DNA of 64,000 bases, from positions 1-64,000 of the forward strand of contig NZ_LNRF01000008.1 of assembly GCF_001557875.1 (NCBI RefSeq), written 5' to 3'. Below the pieces are notes generated by a model. That model saw only the letters and a program-made list of their open reading frames with translations. It made no database searches and was not told the origin of the DNA. The position numbers and the translations under genes are program-made. Each line of letters begins with the position of its first letter. Position 1 is the first letter of the stretch. This document shows, in pieces, positions 49,803 to 58,703 of this stretch. This stretch comes from Vibrio splendidus (GTDB taxonomy: Bacteria; Pseudomonadota; Gammaproteobacteria; Enterobacterales; Vibrionaceae).

Positions 49803-52250
49803 GTGCTTGTACTCTTTCTCTTGCTTACGTCTTTGACGTATGGTGGCATTTCACTTTATGTCCTCTCTAATCACAGCCAGTCGACCGTTAAGCAACTGCA
49901 AAGCGGTAACAGCCGTTTTGAGCTTGAGTCTGCCAAAATTTTCATGGAGAAGTACCTAGAGGTTGCAGAAGACCGTATTATTTTGGCTTCCCAGTATCAA
50001 GGAGTAATAGATGCTGTATCAAGCTCAAATATAGAGCGACTCTCATTTCACCTGGAACGGTTCAAAGGCCAGAACCAATCGATGCAATTTGCAGTACGAG
50101 ATCGTACAGGTCAGTTGTTGTTTGAAGATACATTTCGCCACCCCGCGTCAAAGCAAGAACAAACCATCTTTATGGCAATGGCTAATCAAGAAGTAGATGA
50201 GCGCATTTTGTACCTTTTGCATGATGATGCTAACCATATTTGTATCAAGCTATTTATGCCGTTGTATCAAGCTGGAGATTTTAAGGGGGTTTTATATGGT
50301 GAAACGGCAGTCGATTATGATGAGTTCTTTGGTTCATTTGTAACGAATCGAAAGCGTTGGTACGAGCTTAGTCAAATAGTTCCCCCTGTTGCTTCTCTCA
50401 CTGAAACGGACGAGACACATGCACATAGCCACCATTCACACACCATAGCGAAAAATAAATACAATGAAGAAGAGTGGCTCTTAACCCAAACGGCTTTGAC
50501 CAGAGGCGGTTTGGTATTAACTCAAGGGGTAAGCAGTTCTTTTGTTAATAATCAGTTGTTACGCTTACAAAAGGATCTTTTGAATGGCCTTTTAATTGTA
50601 TTAGTAATTAGCTCTATTTTTGTTTTTTTGATGGGACAAAAATTATTCGTTAACCCCCACAGAGAATTAGAAGGGTCGAAGAAGCTACTTGAAGAGTCGA
50701 ACAAACGATTAGCAGAACAAGAACGTGAAAGTCACCTCCTAGCAACAGTAGTCAAAACGGCTAGAGATGGTGTTGTTATAACGGATAAGAAAGGGCGCAT
50801 AGAGTGGGTAAACAGTGCTTTTGAGACAATGACAGGCTATCGCTTAGATTCCGTAAAAGGGCTAAAACCAGGCTCATTTTTGCAAGGGGAAGAGACTTGT
50901 CTTGATACCGCACGCAGGATAGGTTCAGCTATTCACAAAGGTGATCAAGTTAAAGCTGAAATATTGAATTATTCCATCGACAAAACGGCCTATTGGATCG
51001 ACATTGATATCGTACCTTTGCGCAACGCGAAAGGTGAAGTTGAACGTTTTATCGCGATTGAACGCGATATTACAGATTTTAAGAAGCTTGAGTTGAAATT
51101 AGAAGATCAAGTAAATAAAGCGCACCAAGCGAATAATGCAAAATCACTATTTTTGGCGACAATGAGCCACGAAATTAGAACTCCGATGAACGGCTTACTT
51201 GGTATTCTACAAATGCTTGTCGACGACTTGGAGAAGAAAGAGCAGAGAGAAGTGCTCCGGTTAGCGCTTGACTCAGGCGAGCACTTAATCGCTATTCTTA
51301 ATGACATTTTAGACTTAGCTAAAATCGAAAATGACAGTTTAGAGATTGATCCGCATCCATTCAAAATGTCCAACATAACTAACCCCGTATTAAACACGTA
51401 TCAAACCTTGTGTTCAGAAAAAGGCATTGAGTTTTCTTTGCTTGATGATAGCGATGCCGCCTTCTCATACAATGGCGATTCCGTCCGAATCCGACAAGTC
51501 ATTCTTAATTTAGTCGGAAATGCACTTAAGTTCACCGAAAGTGGCTCAATCAACGTCACTATCAAACCTCTAGGCGGTTCTGCGATGGAGTTCGCTGTAG
51601 AGGATAGCGGCATCGGGGTCCCAAATAGTAGGCTGAGCTCCATCTTTAATGAGTTTGAGCAAGCCGATCTATCTACGACAAGGAACTATGGCGGGACTGG
51701 GCTTGGATTAGCAATTTGTCACAAGCTTGTGACTTTGATGAACGGACAGCTCCATGTAACAAGTGAACTGGGTACAGGAAGCCGCTTTAGTTTTGTTATC
51801 GACCTACCAACGGTTGCGTCTGAGGATGAGAAAATAACAACAACGCAAGAAGTCGACCTCACTCCGTTTAAAGTTCTAGTAACCGATGACAACAAAATGA
51901 ACCTTATCATCGCCAAAGGATTTTTAGATAAATTAAACGTTGAGTGCGTTACTTGCAATAGTGGCTGTGAGGCTTTAACACACTTGGAAACAGGTCGCTT
52001 CAACCTAGTCATTATTGATAACCATATGCCGAAAATGAATGGTTTAGAAACAGTTCGAAAAATACGACAAGCTGGTCATAATGATCTTGTTATCTTTGGC
52101 TGGACTGCCGATATCATGCAAACATCAACTCTAGCTTTCATTGAAGCAGGCGCAAATGAAGTGTTAACTAAACCGCTGATTAAGTCAGACTTAGTGGACG
52201 CACTTTCTCGTTACCTCAACCTAATAAAAAAGGTAAATAGAGCAAGCTAG
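49803..52250 (+). CDS. Hybrid sensor histidine kinase (membrane, PAS, HisKA, HATPase, receiver)
   Basis: 815 residues from a GTG without ribosome site. A first membrane helix (LVLFLLLTSLTYGGISLYVL), a periplasmic sensor of about 230 residues containing the His-rich stretch THAHSHHSHT, a second helix (GLLIVLVISSIFVFLMG), a PAS domain (KTARDGVVITDKKGRIEWVN), HisKA with H456 in FLATMSHEIRTPMNG, HATPase (NGLVGNALKFTES-like NLVGNALKFTESG, GGTGLGLAI), and a receiver with D739 (LVIIDNHMPKMNG). A better N-terminus (ATG 49771, MTKLSSISPKV) is out of frame by two bases at a GTGT. The sensor may respond to a metal. The phosphorelay partner is not in the window. Confidence 0.85.
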   Translation: MLVLFLLLTSLTYGGISLYVLSNHSQSTVKQLQSGNSRFELESAKIFMEKYLEVAEDRIILASQYQGVIDAVSSSNIERLSFHLERFKGQNQSMQFAVRDRTGQLLFEDTFRHPASKQEQTIFMAMANQEVDERILYLLHDDANHICIKLFMPLYQAGDFKGVLYGETAVDYDEFFGSFVTNRKRWYELSQIVPPVASLTETDETHAHSHHSHTIAKNKYNEEEWLLTQTALTRGGLVLTQGVSSSFVNNQLLRLQKDLLNGLLIVLVISSIFVFLMGQKLFVNPHRELEGSKKLLEESNKRLAEQERESHLLATVVKTARDGVVITDKKGRIEWVNSAFETMTGYRLDSVKGLKPGSFLQGEETCLDTARRIGSAIHKGDQVKAEILNYSIDKTAYWIDIDIVPLRNAKGEVERFIAIERDITDFKKLELKLEDQVNKAHQANNAKSLFLATMSHEIRTPMNGLLGILQMLVDDLEKKEQREVLRLALDSGEHLIAILNDILDLAKIENDSLEIDPHPFKMSNITNPVLNTYQTLCSEKGIEFSLLDDSDAAFSYNGDSVRIRQVILNLVGNALKFTESGSINVTIKPLGGSAMEFAVEDSGIGVPNSRLSSIFNEFEQADLSTTRNYGGTGLGLAICHKLVTLMNGQLHVTSELGTGSRFSFVIDLPTVASEDEKITTTQEVDLTPFKVLVTDDNKMNLIIAKGFLDKLNVECVTCNSGCEALTHLETGRFNLVIIDNHMPKMNGLETVRKIRQAGHNDLVIFGWTADIMQTSTLAFIEAGANEVLTKPLIKSDLVDALSRYLNLIKKVNRAS

Positions 52251-52460
52251 CCGTCGTTTGCTCTGTATTATTTATGCAATATAAATAGCACTACCTTTTA
52301 TCTACATTTCAAAGTCGCTAACTCTCTAACCCACCAACCTCTTTCTCGTAGAGGGTTATTAATACTTTTTCTTGGCAACAAATCACCCAATAGAAAAACA
52401 ATTATTGATGAGAATTAATTTATAAAATACATTCACCAAATCAATCAAATGGAGAGAAGC

Positions 52461-53318
52461 GTGAAATACTTATTAGTTACTCTTTGTGCTGTCATTCTTT
52501 CTGGCTGTAATTCGAGTGATGATGGAGAACCGTCTAATAATTCAAACTCTCGAGTTATTCTTGAACCGAATGTAGCCCCTATTTCAGCCGGTTCTTGGTA
52601 TCGCCCCCCTGTTTCAGTCACATGGCAATGGCAGTTAGAAGGCAATTTAAACACCTCTTATTCTGTTGCTCTCTATGATGTAGACCTTTTTGATACGAGA
52701 AATACGACAATACAAAATTTACAACAATCAGGAATAAAAGTGGTGTGTTACTTTTCAGCCGGATCTTATGAGAATTACCGAGATGATAAAGACCTCTTCT
52801 TGCCAAACACGCTTGGAAATACGCTTGATGGCTGGGCTGATGAGCGCTGGCTTGATATTCGTTCGGATAACGTTCATTCAATCATGAAAAAACGTCTGGA
52901 TATTGCCAAGAACAAAGGTTGTGATGGTGTTGAGCCTGATAACATGGATGGGTACACCAATAAATCTGGGTTCAATCTGACGTCTCAAGATCAGCTCGCA
53001 TACAATCGATTTATTGCAAACGAGGCGCATAAAAGAGGCCTTGCGGTTGGATTAAAGAATGACCTTGACCAAATAAGTGAACTGGTCGAGTACTTTGACT
53101 TTGCTGTTAACGAACAATGTTTTGAGTACAGCGAATGTGATGCACTGCTGCCTTTTATTAATCACGGCAAGCCCGTTTTAACAGCTGAATACTTAGATAA
53201 GTATGTCAACAGCTCTAGTGAGAGAGAAGCAATATGCCAAGAATCTCGGGACAACCAATTTAGTACCCTAATCTTGCCCCTTGATTTAAACGATAGTTTT
53301 AGGTTTAGCTGTTTGTAA
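52461..53318 (+). CDS. Lipoprotein GH114 (endo-alpha-1,4-polygalactosaminidase family)
   Basis: 285 residues from a GTG 6 bp after GGAGA; an ATG four codons earlier lies before the ribosome site. The signal VKYLLVTLCAVILSGC is a lipobox. The mature domain is a TIM barrel: PPVSVTWQWQLEGNLN, VALYDVDLFDT, VVCYFSAGSYENYR, CDGVEPDNMDGY with the catalytic acids, GLAVGLKNDLDQ, FAVNEQCFEYSEC. GH114 enzymes cleave alpha-1,4-galactosamine polymers (as in biofilm Pel-like material). A terminator follows. Confidence 0.87.
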   Translation: MKYLLVTLCAVILSGCNSSDDGEPSNNSNSRVILEPNVAPISAGSWYRPPVSVTWQWQLEGNLNTSYSVALYDVDLFDTRNTTIQNLQQSGIKVVCYFSAGSYENYRDDKDLFLPNTLGNTLDGWADERWLDIRSDNVHSIMKKRLDIAKNKGCDGVEPDNMDGYTNKSGFNLTSQDQLAYNRFIANEAHKRGLAVGLKNDLDQISELVEYFDFAVNEQCFEYSECDALLPFINHGKPVLTAEYLDKYVNSSSEREAICQESRDNQFSTLILPLDLNDSFRFSCL

Positions 53319-53346
53319 GGCGTCCAATAATCATCATATAAAATAT

Positions 53347-53369
53347 CCGCCTTCATAGAAGGCGGTTTT
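53347..53369 (+). terminator. Rho-independent terminator after the GH114 gene
   Basis: CCGCCTTC / GAAGGCGG with a 3-base loop, followed by TTTTG. Confidence 0.88.
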
Positions 53370-53446
53370 GCTTTATAACCCCCTAGAAGTGGGCATCCAC
53401 GCTATCAGCTCTTAAATAACTGCAGTTGTTGTTCATACACTATGTC

Positions 53447-53659
53447 CTATTTATCTTGGTGTCGTACATATCGTCGAATGACTTCTCCATTCACACCGAC
53501 CGTATCGACAAAATACCCTCTAGCCCAAAAGTGATTTCCCCATAGTTTCTTACGTATATGTGGAAATTTATTGAAAAGTCTAATTGATGTTCGGCCCTTT
53601 AAAACACCTAACAAACTCGAGAGCGATAACTTGGGTATTTCTTCAGGCTTTAGTAGAGG
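53447..53659 (-). pseudogene. IS200/IS605-family transposase (TnpA) remnant
   Basis: On the minus strand about 70 codons between two stop codons read LSLSSLLGVLKGRTSIRLF, then KKLWGNHFWARGYFVDTVG and EVIRRYVRHQDK. This is the C-terminal half of the Y1 transposase of IS200/IS605, with FWARGYFV and the helix that holds the catalytic Tyr (RRYVRHQ). The N-terminal HUH part is missing, so it is inactive. It sits in the 600-bp gap between GH114 and the nuclease gene; the rest of that gap shows nothing. Confidence 0.8.
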
Positions 53660-53918
53660 TTACATTTACTGTAGGCAGGGCTTGTGGATAAGTGCTTATT
53701 TTGGGTTCATCGCAACTTTCCCCTGAAAGCCAAGATGAACCTTTTTTCAATAATCTAGCGTGTGAAAGCATTAGACAGGCCGATATCACATTGCCTTACA
53801 TCACATATATTAATAAAAGTAATGTTACTTACATTTATAAATGTGATGTTTATCTCCATTCATCTTTTGATTACTTTCTAAGCTTAGTTGGTTTTTATCC
53901 GATTAAACAGAAGGTTAT

Positions 53919-55535
53919 ATGATAAATAGAATAATAACACTAAGTGGCGTTGCATTACTTTGTTCAGCGAGTGCGCATGCGCAAATGCAAAATGGAAGTT
54001 TCGAAAGTTGGGAAGGAAATGTACCATCTGGATGGAGTGTGATTGACTCCGGCATTGCAGTTTCACCCTCTAGCGTTCCTGTTAATAACGGCAGTTTCTC
54101 TGCACAAGTAACAGTGAATACAAGTACTCAAAGTAATACCGATTTTCTTCAAACGATACGTGTTGAACAAGGGAAAACTTATGATTTCTCTGTCGATGTT
54201 TACCACACGGAAGGCAACGTGAAAGCTCGCCTTTTTGTTGATGGCTATTTAGGTTACTCGAATAATGGTTTAACGAATCAGTGGCAAGCATTGACTCACT
54301 CGTACAGTGCTACGAGCACCAAAGATATCGTTGTGGGCGTACGATTTTATGATGATGCAGGTTTTGATGGTTCGGAAGTGGTGTATTTAGATAACTTTCA
54401 GCCTACGGAGACTCCACCAACACAAAGCTGCAATGACACAAGTGCCGCACTCACGCTAGTGACGGATAACTATGGTTCTGAAACCAGTTGGTCTCTCAAA
54501 AACTCAGTTTCTCAAACTCTTTATTCTGGTTCAGACTATAAAAATAACACCATCAATGAAGTGGAAATGTGTTTAGCGGATGGTAGCTACATCCTAGAAG
54601 TCTCAGACTCTTATGGAGATGGAATGTGTTGCAGTGTGGGGAATGGTTCATACAGTTTGTCGGTAAACGGAACCGTTGTGGCGTCTGGTGGTGATTTCCA
54701 AGCAAGTCAGAGTACAGAATTTACGGTTGGTGGTTCAACTACACCACCAACTGAACCACCAGTTTTAGGTGAGTATTACAAAGACGCTGAAGGCAAAGTG
54801 GGCTTTTCGTTAAAAACGGCCTTATATCAAATTATTGATAATCATAGTAGTCAGGGTTACACCGCTATTTGGACGTTGGTGTCTGAGGCTGACCTAGACG
54901 CATACTATGACACTGATGGGTCGATTCTCGATATGTATTCGGAGAAACCTTCAGGCTCAGATTCAATCCAATTTACTAAGGTGGTCGATCAATGTGGTCA
55001 ATACAGCAAAGAAGGTGATTGCTACAACCGTGAGCACTCATTCCCGAAAAGCTGGTTTGGTGGAAAAGTCGAGCCAATGAACTCTGACGGGCACCATTTA
55101 TTTGCCACTGACGGCTACGTTAACTCGAAACGCAGTAATTGGCCATTTGGTGAGGTAAGTAGTGCAACATACACATCAAGCAATGGTTCTAAATTAGGCA
55201 GTGCAGCAAACTCTCTTGGTTATGCAGGTACGGTTTTTGAGCCAATTGATGAGTTTAAAGGTGATTTCGCAAGAGCATATTTCTACATGGCAACACGCTA
55301 TGAAAATGAAATCGCTAATTGGGAAGGGAACTCTACAAGCTCTGATGCCGTTCTGGATGGAACCAATACAACCGTTTTTGAACCTTGGCTACTTACTATG
55401 CTAAAGCGTTGGCATTCTGAAGATCCAGTAAGCCAAAAAGAAATCGACCGAAATAAGGCGGTACATGATTTTCAAGGGAATCGTAATCCGTTTATTGACC
55501 ATCCAGAGTTTGTAAGCCAAATCTGGGGAAATTAA
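53919..55535 (+). CDS. Secreted endonuclease I (EndA/Dns-like) with N-terminal accessory domains
   Basis: 538 residues with a signal peptide (ITLSGVALLCSASAHA). The first accessory domain (about 22-165) is a jelly-roll, carbohydrate-binding-like module, NGSFESWEGNVPSGW to VVYLDNFQP. The second (about 172-270) is a compact Cys-rich module with DSYGDGMCCSVGNGSY. The C-terminal nuclease domain has NREHSFPKSWF, DGHHLFATDGYVNSKRSN and NRNPFIDHPEF, the endonuclease I signature. Plain EndA/Dns is about 230 residues, so this is a multidomain extracellular DNase, possibly for phosphate gain from DNA or for biofilm eDNA. Confidence 0.92.
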   Translation: MINRIITLSGVALLCSASAHAQMQNGSFESWEGNVPSGWSVIDSGIAVSPSSVPVNNGSFSAQVTVNTSTQSNTDFLQTIRVEQGKTYDFSVDVYHTEGNVKARLFVDGYLGYSNNGLTNQWQALTHSYSATSTKDIVVGVRFYDDAGFDGSEVVYLDNFQPTETPPTQSCNDTSAALTLVTDNYGSETSWSLKNSVSQTLYSGSDYKNNTINEVEMCLADGSYILEVSDSYGDGMCCSVGNGSYSLSVNGTVVASGGDFQASQSTEFTVGGSTTPPTEPPVLGEYYKDAEGKVGFSLKTALYQIIDNHSSQGYTAIWTLVSEADLDAYYDTDGSILDMYSEKPSGSDSIQFTKVVDQCGQYSKEGDCYNREHSFPKSWFGGKVEPMNSDGHHLFATDGYVNSKRSNWPFGEVSSATYTSSNGSKLGSAANSLGYAGTVFEPIDEFKGDFARAYFYMATRYENEIANWEGNSTSSDAVLDGTNTTVFEPWLLTMLKRWHSEDPVSQKEIDRNKAVHDFQGNRNPFIDHPEFVSQIWGN

Positions 55536-55580
55536 TCGGAATATAACCACCATGACAATGGTTTCATGATTATTGAATTG

Positions 55581-55607
55581 AGCCCAATCCTTTGTTTGGG
55601 CTTTTTC
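55581..55607 (+). terminator. Rho-independent terminator after the nuclease gene
   Basis: AGCCCAA / TTGGGCT with an 8-base loop, then TTTTT. The next 250 bp up to folK hold no gene. Confidence 0.85.
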
Positions 55608-55856
55608 ATTTACCTTTAGCTTTCTAGTAAATGCAAATTTAGGGGGAAGCTGTAGTTCATTTATGCCCAGAACCTTCGTAGGCTGAGTTTTTACTCGTGG
55701 CACTTTCTAGCTCACAAGTTCCCTTTGTTCTGACTCAAAACAGGCAAAATTTGCGGCAGAACCGTATTTTTTTTTATCTTCGTGCCTCTAAGAAGGAAAC
55801 ATAGCTGATCTTCATTGCGAGTTAGACGTATAGGCTCCTTAAAAGGAAGGAAAACT

Positions 55857-56354
55857 ATGGCCAACGTTTACATCAGCATCGGAAGCAACATTAACCGCGA
55901 ACACCACGTCACAGAATCTCTCAAAGCATTGAACGACCGCTTTGCACCGCTGCACATTTCTAATTTCTACGATTGCGAGCCAGTCGGTTTTGTGGGGGAC
56001 AACTTCCTTAACCTAGTCGTTGGGTTTGAATGTGACCTATCTGTCGCAAAGTTGGTTCAGGTTCTACATCAAATCGAATCAGAGAACGATCGCAAGCGTC
56101 AGACCAAAGCCTATGCTTCACGCACTATGGATATCGACATCCTTCTTTATGGTAATCAAGTGGGCGTTATTGATGGCGTAGAGCTGCCTAGAGGTGAAAT
56201 CACCGAGTACGCTTTTGTGCTCAGGCCGTTAGTCGATATTGCCGCACAACAACGGCACCCCACTCTAGACATCTCATATCAGCAGCTCTGGGAAAGCTTC
56301 GATCAGTTAAGTCAGAAAACCAAACCCATCCCTTTCAATATCAGTTTCACCTAG
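55857..56354 (+). CDS. folK: FolK-type pterin pyrophosphokinase in the monapterin cluster
   Basis: 165 residues from ATG preceded by AAGGAAGG. NVYISIGSNINREHHVTESL at the start, DCEPVGFVGDNFLNLVVGFE and SRTMDIDILLYG, LPRGEITEYAFVLRPL are FolK (HPPK) motifs. It moves pyrophosphate from ATP to hydroxymethyl-dihydropterin. The main folK is normally next to pcnB or panB elsewhere, so this is an extra copy tied to folX, folE and folM, which follow. A role in supply of a tetrahydropterin for phenylalanine hydroxylase, or dosage of folate, is inferred. Confidence 0.87.
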   Translation: MANVYISIGSNINREHHVTESLKALNDRFAPLHISNFYDCEPVGFVGDNFLNLVVGFECDLSVAKLVQVLHQIESENDRKRQTKAYASRTMDIDILLYGNQVGVIDGVELPRGEITEYAFVLRPLVDIAAQQRHPTLDISYQQLWESFDQLSQKTKPIPFNISFT

Positions 56355-56496
56355 CCTCTACATGACTGAAAAAAGAACGGCTGCAACAGGAACAACGGCT
56401 AAAGGAGCGACTGAACTCTTAATCACCTGAGCTTTACTGATCTTTTCTTAAAACAAGCACGTAACTGACTTCACTTTCTAAGGATTGGACACTGTT

Positions 56497-56874
56497 ATGA
56501 ATCACAACGCCATTATCACCATTACAAACCTGAGACTAAGAACCTTCATTGGCTTCAACGAAGAAGAAAAGTCCAAGCAGCAAGACATCGTCATCAATGC
56601 AGAAATCCACTACCCCGCTAATAACCTTTGCCTCTCTGATGATGTGGACAACGCGCTTAACTACAAAAACATCTGCAAGAAGATCATTCAACATGTCGAA
56701 TCCGGAAGGTTTCTGCTTTTGGAGAAGTTAACCAGCGACGTACTCGGCATTTGTATCGATCATCCATGGGTGAAATACGCTCAAGTGAGAATCGACAAGC
56801 CTCATGCGCTACGTTTTGCCGACTCTGTTTCGCTAACGCTTAGCTATGAAGCAGACAACGACAATAATTCATAA
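56497..56874 (+). CDS. folX: Dihydroneopterin triphosphate 2'-epimerase (FolX)
   Basis: About 125 residues. NLRLRTFIGFNEEEKSKQQDIVIN, DVDNALNYKNICKKIIQHVESGRF, LLEKLTSDVL and KPHALRFADSVSLTLSY follow E. coli FolX more closely than FolB. It turns dihydroneopterin triphosphate into dihydromonapterin triphosphate. An in-frame TTG four codons earlier is less likely than this ATG. It is 10 bp before folE and begins the coupled folX-folE-folM run. Confidence 0.92.
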   Translation: MNHNAIITITNLRLRTFIGFNEEEKSKQQDIVINAEIHYPANNLCLSDDVDNALNYKNICKKIIQHVESGRFLLLEKLTSDVLGICIDHPWVKYAQVRIDKPHALRFADSVSLTLSYEADNDNNS

Positions 56875-56884
56875 GGAGTGCGTC

Positions 56885-57523
56885 ATGCTAAATACAGAAG
56901 CCGAAAAAGTAAGAGAAGCTTTGCTCGCAAGAGGACTTGAAACTCCAATGACACCGAGCGAAATGAATCCCAACCAGAAGTACAACCGCATTAAAGGACT
57001 TTTGACGGAAGTTGTCAGTACGCTTGGACTGGATTTAACCGATGACAGCCTTGCTGAAACACCTCATCGCATTGCGAAGATGTACGTCCATGAGATATTT
57101 TCAGGGCTCGATTACGATAACTTCCCGAAAATCACTGTTATAGAAAATAAAATGTCGGTTGATGAAATGGTTATGGTATCGGATATCGACTTAACATCTA
57201 CGTGCGAACATCACTTCATTACTATTGATGGTTTAGCGGAAGTAGCCTACATCCCTGAAAACAAGATTCTTGGGCTGTCTAAAATCAACCGTATCGTCCG
57301 ATTCTTTGCTCAGCGTCCTCAGGTACAAGAACGCCTTACTCAGCAAATCCTAGTCGCGATACAGACTCTAGTGGAAACAGAAAACGTGGCCGTGACGATT
57401 AAAGCCACGCACTATTGCGTTAAATCCAGAGGCGTCATGGATGCAAACTCTGAAACCTCAACAACCGCGCTCGGTGGTATTTTCAAAACTAACCCTCAAA
57501 CTAGAGCTGAGTTTTTACGATGA
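56885..57523 (+). CDS. folE: GTP cyclohydrolase I (FolE)
   Basis: 212 residues from ATG 7 bp after AAGGAG; the longer frame overlaps folX. ETPHRIAKMYVHEIFSGL, SDIDLTSTCEHHFITIDG (zinc Cys and His), LSKINRIVRFFAQRPQVQERLT and THYCVKSRGVMDANSETST are all in place. It makes dihydroneopterin triphosphate from GTP, the first step for folate and monapterin. The stop codon overlaps the folM start by four bases (ATGA). Being type IA it needs zinc. Confidence 0.96.
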   Translation: MLNTEAEKVREALLARGLETPMTPSEMNPNQKYNRIKGLLTEVVSTLGLDLTDDSLAETPHRIAKMYVHEIFSGLDYDNFPKITVIENKMSVDEMVMVSDIDLTSTCEHHFITIDGLAEVAYIPENKILGLSKINRIVRFFAQRPQVQERLTQQILVAIQTLVETENVAVTIKATHYCVKSRGVMDANSETSTTALGGIFKTNPQTRAEFLR

Positions 57524-58236
57524 GTGAAACGATACTAATAACCGGCGTGGGAAAGCGACTCGGCTTCGCACTGGCGCAGCAACTTTTAGCGGATGGATAC
57601 AAAGTAGTTGGCACCTACCGCAGCGACTTCCCTCAACTGCAACTGTTGCGCGATAGTGGAGCCGACTTGCAGCAGGTAGATTTTTATCAACAAAGTAGCC
57701 TAGAGGGCTTTCTTCACTACGTTGGTCAAGAATATAAGACACTTCGAGCCATCATACATAACGCTTCAGACTGGAAACCTGAGAACAAAAACAATCCCTG
57801 TGAAAATTCATCACAAATCATGCATCAGATGATGACGATTCACGCCACCGTGCCTTATCTGTTCAATTTAACACTCAAAGACCAACTGATGTCTGGCGAT
57901 AAAACGTCAGACATTATCCACATCAGTGATTACGTTGCGGAAAAAGGCAGTAAAAAACACATTGCTTACGCGGCCAGTAAAGCTGCACTCAACAACCTGA
58001 CATTGTCTTTTTCAGCGATGCTGGCTCCCAAGGTGAAAGTAAACACCCTCTCTCCAGCCATGATTAAGTTCAATGAACATGACGATGAAGCATACAAAAT
58101 CAAAGCTCTGCAGAAAGCTCTGATTCCGACAGAAGCGGGCTTTGAGGAAATAATAGATGGCATCAAGTTTGTGTTGGCCAGTCACTACATGACAGGAAGA
58201 ACTTTGCACCTTGATGGCGGCAGGCATTTGAAGTGA
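57520..58236 (+). CDS. folM: Dihydromonapterin reductase FolM (SDR family)
   Basis: 238 residues of short-chain dehydrogenase fold: ILITGVGKRLGFALAQQLL (nucleotide site), NASDW, HISDYVAEKGSKKHIAYAASKAALN with the Tyr-xxx-Lys pair, and MTGRTLHLDGGRHLK at the end. FolM reduces dihydromonapterin to tetrahydromonapterin, the cofactor of phenylalanine hydroxylase in many gamma-proteobacteria. With folX and folE it completes the pathway in one transcript. Confidence 0.92.
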   Translation: MSETILITGVGKRLGFALAQQLLADGYKVVGTYRSDFPQLQLLRDSGADLQQVDFYQQSSLEGFLHYVGQEYKTLRAIIHNASDWKPENKNNPCENSSQIMHQMMTIHATVPYLFNLTLKDQLMSGDKTSDIIHISDYVAEKGSKKHIAYAASKAALNNLTLSFSAMLAPKVKVNTLSPAMIKFNEHDDEAYKIKALQKALIPTEAGFEEIIDGIKFVLASHYMTGRTLHLDGGRHLK

Positions 58237-58290
58237 TGCTCTTACATTGTCTGCTACCTAAAACGGCTGCTATATAGCGAATGCAGTTAA

Positions 58291-58647
58291 CTAGAAACCG
58301 CTATAAGAAAGAGGAAGGCGATTTTCTTCATCCCAGCCCGACAACTCAATATTGATCAATGATTTGCGCTGCTCATTACAAAGTGAAGCGAGATTGATGA
58401 TAGGCAGTTGGCTGCGAAACTGCGCGGTAAGTATCACCTTTTTACTTTCACTCAGGCTGTTTCGACATTGCGTTAAAATCGCTTCGGTATCTAATTGGTG
58501 TGCGTTCTCGATAATCTGAATAGCAACGTTTTTTTTATAGTAACTTGTTAGCCAAGATATAGCCTGCTCTTCCACGCTGGTGAGCACGATGACATCTTTT
58601 GTTGCCACCAGATCGTTAAGTTCAAGTTGTTTGAGTTCAGCTTGCAT
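58291..58647 (-). CDS. 118-residue protein of unknown function
   Basis: Start at ATG after GAAGAGG; a TTG six codons earlier is also open. The product (AELKQLELNDLVATKDVIVL, WLTSYYKKNVAIQIIENAHQL, SESKKVILTAQFRSQLPII) is soluble, alpha/beta-like, without known motif. It is convergent with folM and follows the patatin gene on the same strand, separated by 56 bp; the two may be co-transcribed. Confidence 0.6.
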   Translation of the reverse strand: MQAELKQLELNDLVATKDVIVLTSVEEQAISWLTSYYKKNVAIQIIENAHQLDTEAILTQCRNSLSESKKVILTAQFRSQLPIINLASLCNEQRKSLINIELSGWDEENRLPLSYSGF

Positions 58648-58703
58648 AAATACCCTCTTCGTCAAGTCAGTGACCTACACAATAAAAATCAGCGACCTAA
58701 CCA

